Program-made: the position numbers and the translations under genes
In this document: in pieces, positions 5,722 to 9,806 of the stretch
Layout: every line of letters starts with the position of its first letter
Position numbering within the stretch: position 1 is the stretch's first letter
NCBI GenBank assembly: GCA_033763635.1
Contig: JANRKG010000359.1
Location: forward strand, 1-9,806
Origin: JANRKG01 sp033763635
Lineage (GTDB): Bacteria; Cyanobacteriota; Cyanobacteriia; GCF-001939115
Direction of reading: 5' to 3'
Length of the DNA: 9,806 nucleotides
Notes under the pieces: model-generated
Seen by the model: the letters and a program-made list of their open reading frames with translations, nothing else
The model's database searches: none
Told to the model about the DNA's origin: nothing

Positions 5722-8025
5722 ATGGACATGCTCAGTTCTTCTGCTTCGGGTTCTTCTACTTCGGTGGTTCGTTGCACGGTTGCCCGTGCCACCTTTGATC
5801 AGTTGCGATCGCTCTTACAGCAAATGGGCGAATCGTTGGGAGAACAGAATGCCGTAGTGGTGACGGACTCAAGCTTGTTAGGGCTATCCGATCGCTGGAA
5901 CGCCCAGATCTATCCCTTTACGTTGCTCCTATCTCCCTCTTTTAATGCCCTGGTACAGGGGGTTGCGCTGGAAGACACGGCAACCTGGCAGGAGAACTGG
6001 CAGATTCAAATTGCCTTTGATTCCGAGACGATCGCCGCTACCCTGACCCATCTTAAATCCCTAACCCAAAGTATCCCCCTCCTGGAACGGGCCTATCCTC
6101 CTAGCCGACTGAATGATCCGGTGCTTCAGGGGGAGTTTACTCTGCGGTTGGTGGAACTGCTGAATGTGCCCCAACCCTCTGACCCCGCAGAAATTTCCTT
6201 CCCTTTTGTTTCCGTATGTCAACCCGTCGAAGATGCTCTGCGGCAGCAAGTGGAGCAAGAACGCTTGTTGAATCAGGTTGCTGCCCAGATTCGTCAAAGC
6301 CTGGAACTGCCGATCATCCTGGAAACGGCGGTTCAACAGGTGCGGCACTTCCTGCAAGTCGATCGCCTCGTGCTCTTTCAGTTTTCCCTCAACAGCCCCT
6401 CACCCTATCCGAAAGGGACGGGCCGCATCACTTACGAATCAATCCTGAATGACACAATTCCCTCGGTACTTCAGTGGGAGGAGGGAGATCAGTGCTTTGT
6501 GGAAGTGCCCACCTATTACGAAAAATACCGACGGGGGCTAACCCTGGTCGTCAAGGATGTCGCTGTTACCTATCAGCACTCTCCCTGTTTGTTGGACTTG
6601 ATGCAACGGGCGGGAGTGCGGGCAAAACTGGTCGTGCCGATCGTCGTGCAGCAGGATCTTTGGGGACTCCTGATCGCCCACCAGTGCCAGGAACCGCGCC
6701 AGTGGCTCGACAGCGAAGTGACGTTTCTCAAGCACATTGCCGAACACCTGGAAATCGCAATTTACCAGGCCCAATTGTTCGCGGAGGTGCAGCAGCAAAA
6801 AGCCAAATTAGAAGAACGGGTGATTGCCCGCACCCAGGAGTTACACGATGCCCTCATGGCGGCAGAGTCGGGCAGTCGGGCGAAGAGTGAGTTTTTGGCA
6901 GCCATGAGCCACGAGCTACGCACGCCCCTGACTTCTGTGATTGGGATGTCTTCAACCCTGTTGCGCTGGTCGTTTGGGGAGTTGAACGATCGCCAACGTC
7001 ATTACCTGCAAATCATCCACGATAGCGGGGAACATCTGATGGCGTTGATCAACGACATTCTTGATCTTTGTCAGGTGGAGGCAGGTAAAACGGTCCTCAA
7101 AATCACCGAGTTCTCCCTGTTCCGGTTAGCCCGTCAGACACTCCACAGCCTTCAGGAGAAGGCGGATACGGGAAATGTCAAGTTGGAGGAGGACTTACAG
7201 ATTTCTCAGGCCCAGGATGCCTTTACGGGCGATCGGCGACGCATCAAGCAAATTCTTTTGAATCTCCTGAGTAATGCCATCAAGTTCACACCAGAAGGGG
7301 GAAAAGTGATCCTCCGGGCCTGGTTAGAAGGTAATGTGGCGGTTTTGCAGGTTGAGGACACGGGGATAGGGATTTCGCAGCAGCAACGATCGCAACTCTT
7401 TCAGAAATTTCAGCAATTAGATAGCTCCTACGATCGTCGGTATGAGGGAACAGGGCTGGGGTTAGCGCTCACAAAGCAATTGGTGGAGTTGCATGGGGGG
7501 TGCATTGAGGTGGAATCTACTGTTGGCGTTGGGTCTATTTTTACGGTGAAGGTGCCTCCCAAACCCCTTGCGGAACCCCAGGAACTCTCTCCCTCCGTTG
7601 GCAACGGCGAACCTCCGGCAGGGAGTATTCTGTTAATCGAAGGTCATGAAGATAATGCAACTTTGATTTGTGAGTTGCTAACGACTGCGAATTATCAGGT
7701 CGTGTGGTTAATGGATGGTTCAACGGCCCTTCGTCAGGTGGCCATTCTGCAACCCTTGATCGTGATCACGGCAGTGACCCTTCCAGATATGAGTGGATAT
7801 GAAGTGATTCAAACCCTGCGAAGCACTCCGATGACACGAGGGGTTAAAATTATAGCCCTGACGGATGAACGGGATTCAGTGAACCATGTCTTGCCCCACC
7901 CTGAGGAGGCAGATGTCTGGTTAAGCAAACCCATCCATCCCGAAGACTTGTTAAATCGGGTTATCGCGTTGTTGCATGGGCAAGCGTCCCTCGTTACATC
8001 TCAGAGTGAAGGAAAAAGGAAATGA
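5722..8025 (+). CDS. Hybrid sensor histidine kinase with CBCR-like GAF and degenerate receiver
   Basis: A 767-residue soluble protein with no membrane segment. An in-frame TGA at 5716 leaves TTG 5719, ATG 5722 or ATG 5728 as starts; I use 5722 and number from it. Residues about 15-175 form an N-terminal domain I do not recognise. Residues about 183-354 are a GAF domain with D256-Q-C258-F260-type DXCF motif (DQCF) and a second cysteine in SPC289L, followed by VRAKLVVPIVVQQDLWGLLIAHQC, typical of cyanobacteriochrome-like GAFs. A coiled linker leads to the dimerisation helix SHELRTPL with phospho-accepting H397. The ATPase domain is complete: N box LNLLSNAIKF (N518), G1 DTGIGIS (D546) and G2 GTGLGLA (G576). 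A C-terminal receiver (about 636-755) keeps K736 and T714 but has Ala684 where the aspartate should be, and EGH (640-642) in place of the acidic pair. The kinase is therefore likely active towards another response regulator. It overlaps the epimerase gene by ATGA. Confidence 0.9.
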   Translation: MDMLSSSASGSSTSVVRCTVARATFDQLRSLLQQMGESLGEQNAVVVTDSSLLGLSDRWNAQIYPFTLLLSPSFNALVQGVALEDTATWQENWQIQIAFDSETIAATLTHLKSLTQSIPLLERAYPPSRLNDPVLQGEFTLRLVELLNVPQPSDPAEISFPFVSVCQPVEDALRQQVEQERLLNQVAAQIRQSLELPIILETAVQQVRHFLQVDRLVLFQFSLNSPSPYPKGTGRITYESILNDTIPSVLQWEEGDQCFVEVPTYYEKYRRGLTLVVKDVAVTYQHSPCLLDLMQRAGVRAKLVVPIVVQQDLWGLLIAHQCQEPRQWLDSEVTFLKHIAEHLEIAIYQAQLFAEVQQQKAKLEERVIARTQELHDALMAAESGSRAKSEFLAAMSHELRTPLTSVIGMSSTLLRWSFGELNDRQRHYLQIIHDSGEHLMALINDILDLCQVEAGKTVLKITEFSLFRLARQTLHSLQEKADTGNVKLEEDLQISQAQDAFTGDRRRIKQILLNLLSNAIKFTPEGGKVILRAWLEGNVAVLQVEDTGIGISQQQRSQLFQKFQQLDSSYDRRYEGTGLGLALTKQLVELHGGCIEVESTVGVGSIFTVKVPPKPLAEPQELSPSVGNGEPPAGSILLIEGHEDNATLICELLTTANYQVVWLMDGSTALRQVAILQPLIVITAVTLPDMSGYEVIQTLRSTPMTRGVKIIALTDERDSVNHVLPHPEEADVWLSKPIHPEDLLNRVIALLHGQASLVTSQSEGKRK
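8011..8025 (+). promoter_or_regulatory. Ribosome binding site and ATGA overlap joining the kinase and epimerase genes
   Basis: GGAAAAAGGAA (8011-8021) lies directly before the ATG at 8022-8024. The kinase stop TGA (8023-8025) overlaps this ATG, giving the ATGA arrangement usual for translationally coupled genes. The first GGA is about 8 bases from the ATG, a normal Shine-Dalgarno distance. Confidence 0.7.
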
Positions 8026-8729
8026 ATCCGAAGGCAATGGAAGGCCCAACTCTCTTTCTGGAGTCCTTACGGGGAGGCTTGGTGGTCTCTTGTCAAGCCC
8101 CGCCAGATTCGCCCCTTTTTGACCCGGTGGTGATTGCCGCGATCTCCCAGGCAGCCGTCAATCAGGGGGCAGTCGGGGTACGGATTGATACGCCAACCCA
8201 TGTCAGTGCGGTGCGTCAGTGGGTAACGGCTCCCATCATTGGCCTCTGGAAACAAACCTTCCCGGAATCCGAGGTGTACATCACTCCTCAGTTTCGCCAT
8301 GCGGATGCGATCGCCCGCGCGGGAGCGGACATCATCGCGATCGATGCCACCCTGCGCCCCCGCCCCGGTGAGGATACGGTCGCCAGCATCATCCAGCAAA
8401 TCCATGAAGACTTGGGCAAGCCTGTGATGGCAGACGTGGACACTCTGGAGGCAGCGATCGCCGCAGCAGCAGCAGGGGCAGACCTGATTGGCACAACCCT
8501 CTATGGCTACACAGAATCTACACGCCACCTCACCCCGCCCGGATTTGATCTCTTGTCCCAAATGGTTGCAGAACTGCAAGTTCCCATTATCTGTGAAGGG
8601 GGGATTGCCTCTCCCCAAATGGCGCGGCAAGCGTTGGATCGGGGGGCTTTTTGTGTGGTGGTCGGAACGGCAATTACGGGAATTGATGCCCAGGTGAAGG
8701 CATACCGGAGTGCTTTAGTAACCCAGTGA
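8022..8729 (+). CDS. nanE: Putative N-acetylmannosamine-6-phosphate 2-epimerase (NanE family)
   Basis: A 235-residue protein expected to be a cytoplasmic TIM barrel that interconverts N-acetylmannosamine-6-phosphate and N-acetylglucosamine-6-phosphate. Family signatures in order are LRGGLVVSCQAPPDSPL (residues about 16-32), the near-N-terminal strand AVGVRIDTP, PIIGLWK with the probable catalytic lysine K77, VYITP, GADIIAIDATLRPRP, VMADVDTLEAA, GADLIGTTLYGYT and PIICEGGIASP with the probable catalytic glutamate E192, then GAFCVVVGTAITG at the phosphate-binding end. The length is normal. The start at 8022 overlaps the kinase stop; a second in-frame ATG at 8037 is possible but has no ribosome binding site and loses only five residues. 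No sialic-acid catabolic genes (nanA, nanK, nagA/nagB) are in the window, so a role in amino-sugar or cell-wall recycling is as likely as sialic acid use. An insertion sequence begins shortly after the stop. Confidence 0.88.
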   Translation: MNPKAMEGPTLFLESLRGGLVVSCQAPPDSPLFDPVVIAAISQAAVNQGAVGVRIDTPTHVSAVRQWVTAPIIGLWKQTFPESEVYITPQFRHADAIARAGADIIAIDATLRPRPGEDTVASIIQQIHEDLGKPVMADVDTLEAAIAAAAAGADLIGTTLYGYTESTRHLTPPGFDLLSQMVAELQVPIICEGGIASPQMARQALDRGAFCVVVGTAITGIDAQVKAYRSALVTQ

Positions 8730-8759
8730 TCGATCTGTTTTCATCCCCTCTCTTGAGAG

Positions 8760-9806
8760 CAGGGCTGATCTATTGAAAAAAGGAAAGTAAGCGGGGAATA
8801 TCATGGGCAACGCGGCGAATGGCCTGAGTAATCGAGTCATAGCCGTGGGAGCGAAACAGATTGAGCACAATGGTGCGGACAATCGCAAAATTGACCAGGG
8901 CATGACCATCACACACCGGAGTGTGGTCCTCTTTGAGCACCACATCCTTGACCCAATGCAATCGATTCTCAATATGCCAGTGTTGCCCGATGCGCTTGGC
9001 AAACTCTGCTGCATCAAGGGCTAAGGAACTGATGTAGAACATCGTTTCGCAAAATGTTTTTTTGCCTCGGATGCCCCATCGCTCCACTCGGATGACCCGT
9101 TGTACGCCCTTCCACTGGGGAGCAATGGCAGTAACGGTGTCCTGGACACTGACCCGTCGTTCCACCGTCCGACCATGACGGTGGTCAATCGAGTGGTGGA
9201 CGCTCTGAGGCTCCTGGTGCTCAAACTGAGTCTTGAGGTGCTTATGTAAGTTGGGTTGATTCTTTTTGACCGCCATCAGATAGTCATTGCCAGTTTGGAC
9301 AATTTGCTCAACCGTTTTTTTTGAGTATGCAAGGCATCCAGGCTCAAACAGACTCCTTTGAGTTGTAACGTGTCGAGTAAAGCCTCCACCGTTTTGATCT
9401 CACTGGTTTGCAGGTTTCGCATCGGTTCCAAGCCCATCACCACCCCTTGGTCCACGCTAAAAGCCGAGACTAGAGCCACGAAGTCCTGATAGGACGAGTC
9501 GTAATCTCTCACACTGATTTTGATGCCTTTTCCGTCGGTTGCCAGTTGAGTGTGGGTTAACTCACCGAATGCCTCCTGCACCCAAGCATTAAAAGCAGCC
9601 GTAAAGGAGACAAAATCGACTCGCACCATAATGCGCCGAATCGTCGTCAGACTTGGCAATCGGGAGTGAGGTAAATCGAGCAGTTCCAATAATTCTGCTT
9701 GATGACGAGTGACAAACTCAGCGATAGGACGATAGCCCGCATAACCACTCATCGTTCCCATGATCACCAGCAGTAAGATGACCCAAAGGGGATAATCTGG
9801 TTTTGT
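8760..9806 (-). mobile_element. ISAs1-family insertion sequence, partial at the right edge
   Basis: The region is filled by an ISAs1-type transposase read leftward towards the nanE-like gene. The element end next to the host gene must lie between the epimerase stop (8729) and the transposase stop (8770-8772). CAGGGCTGATC at 8760-8770 is a candidate terminal repeat, but its partner lies outside the window, so the exact border and any target duplication cannot be confirmed. At least the first part of the transposase and the other terminus are beyond 9806. Confidence 0.75.
8770..9806 (-). pseudogene. ISAs1-family DDE transposase in two frames, 5' end missing
   Basis: The first frame enters at 9806 already open (YPLWVILLLVIMGTMSGYAG) and includes SRLPSLTTIRRIMVRVDF, the first catalytic aspartate in LATDGKGIK and the second in LSLDALHTQKK. 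It then leaves the conserved reading at a run of eight A residues (coding strand, 9322-9315) and ends at TGA 9278-9276. Shifting back by one base at the A run restores TVEQIVQTGNDYLMAVKKNQPNL, which continues as the second frame. That frame has VERWGIRGKKTFCETMFYISSL and HWHIENRLHWVKDVVLKEDHT with the catalytic glutamate, and stops at 8770. The second frame also has its own ATG (9276-9274) overlapping the first stop as TGATG. All three DDE residues remain, so only the frame is broken. It could be a dead copy or one expressed by -1 slippage at A AAA AAA. A large open plus-strand frame here is only a shadow. Confidence 0.88.

Noticed and set aside
8067..8630. Long minus-strand open frame opposite the epimerase
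   Set aside because: Antisense shadow with cysteine-rich, motif-free translation; the plus-strand frame has complete NanE signatures.
8748..8759. CTCTCTTGAGAG inverted repeat as a terminator after the epimerase gene
   Set aside because: The stem is short with a tiny loop and there is no following T run, so it does not look like a rho-independent terminator.

Overview
The window looks like cyanobacterial chromosome. CGATCG is very frequent, with at least four full GCGATCGC (HIP1) octamers at 1169-1176, 5805-5812, 8307-8314 and 8454-8461. The gene set also fits: a cyanobacterial-type CobN, a carotenoid desaturase of the CrtD type, a GAF-containing hybrid histidine kinase and a DUF2256 protein. 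I cannot name a genus.

Layout. The left half (1-5405) is read on the minus strand in the order cobN (cobalt insertion into the corrin ring), then a 54-residue DUF2256 zinc-finger-like protein, then a TrmJ-type tRNA 2'-O-methyltransferase broken by one frameshift, then the N-terminal 179 codons of a CrtD-like carotenoid desaturase that runs off the left edge. Gaps of 67, 4 and 72 bases would allow a shared transcript, but the four functions (B12, unknown, tRNA modification, carotenoids) form no obvious pathway. A 315-base divergent intergenic region (5406-5721) follows. It holds a direct repeat in the cobN leader and a cluster of hairpins that resembles an old transposon end.

On the plus strand, a hybrid sensor histidine kinase (5722-8025) overlaps by ATGA a putative N-acetylmannosamine-6-phosphate 2-epimerase (8022-8729). 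The kinase has an N-terminal domain I do not recognise, then a GAF domain with both cysteines of a DXCF cyanobacteriochrome, then a complete kinase core, then a receiver that has lost its phospho-accepting aspartate. About 40 bases after the epimerase, an ISAs1-family insertion sequence begins and runs off the right edge. Its transposase (minus strand) is split into two frames exactly at a run of eight A residues.

Most worth a second look are the two-cysteine GAF coupled to a degenerate receiver, the kinase-epimerase translational coupling, the two frameshifts at homopolymers (C4 in trmJ, A8 in the transposase), and the structured intergenic segment. I see no CRISPR array, tRNA, rRNA or defence system. 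The core genes are ordinary, and I found no clear evidence of an entirely new system.
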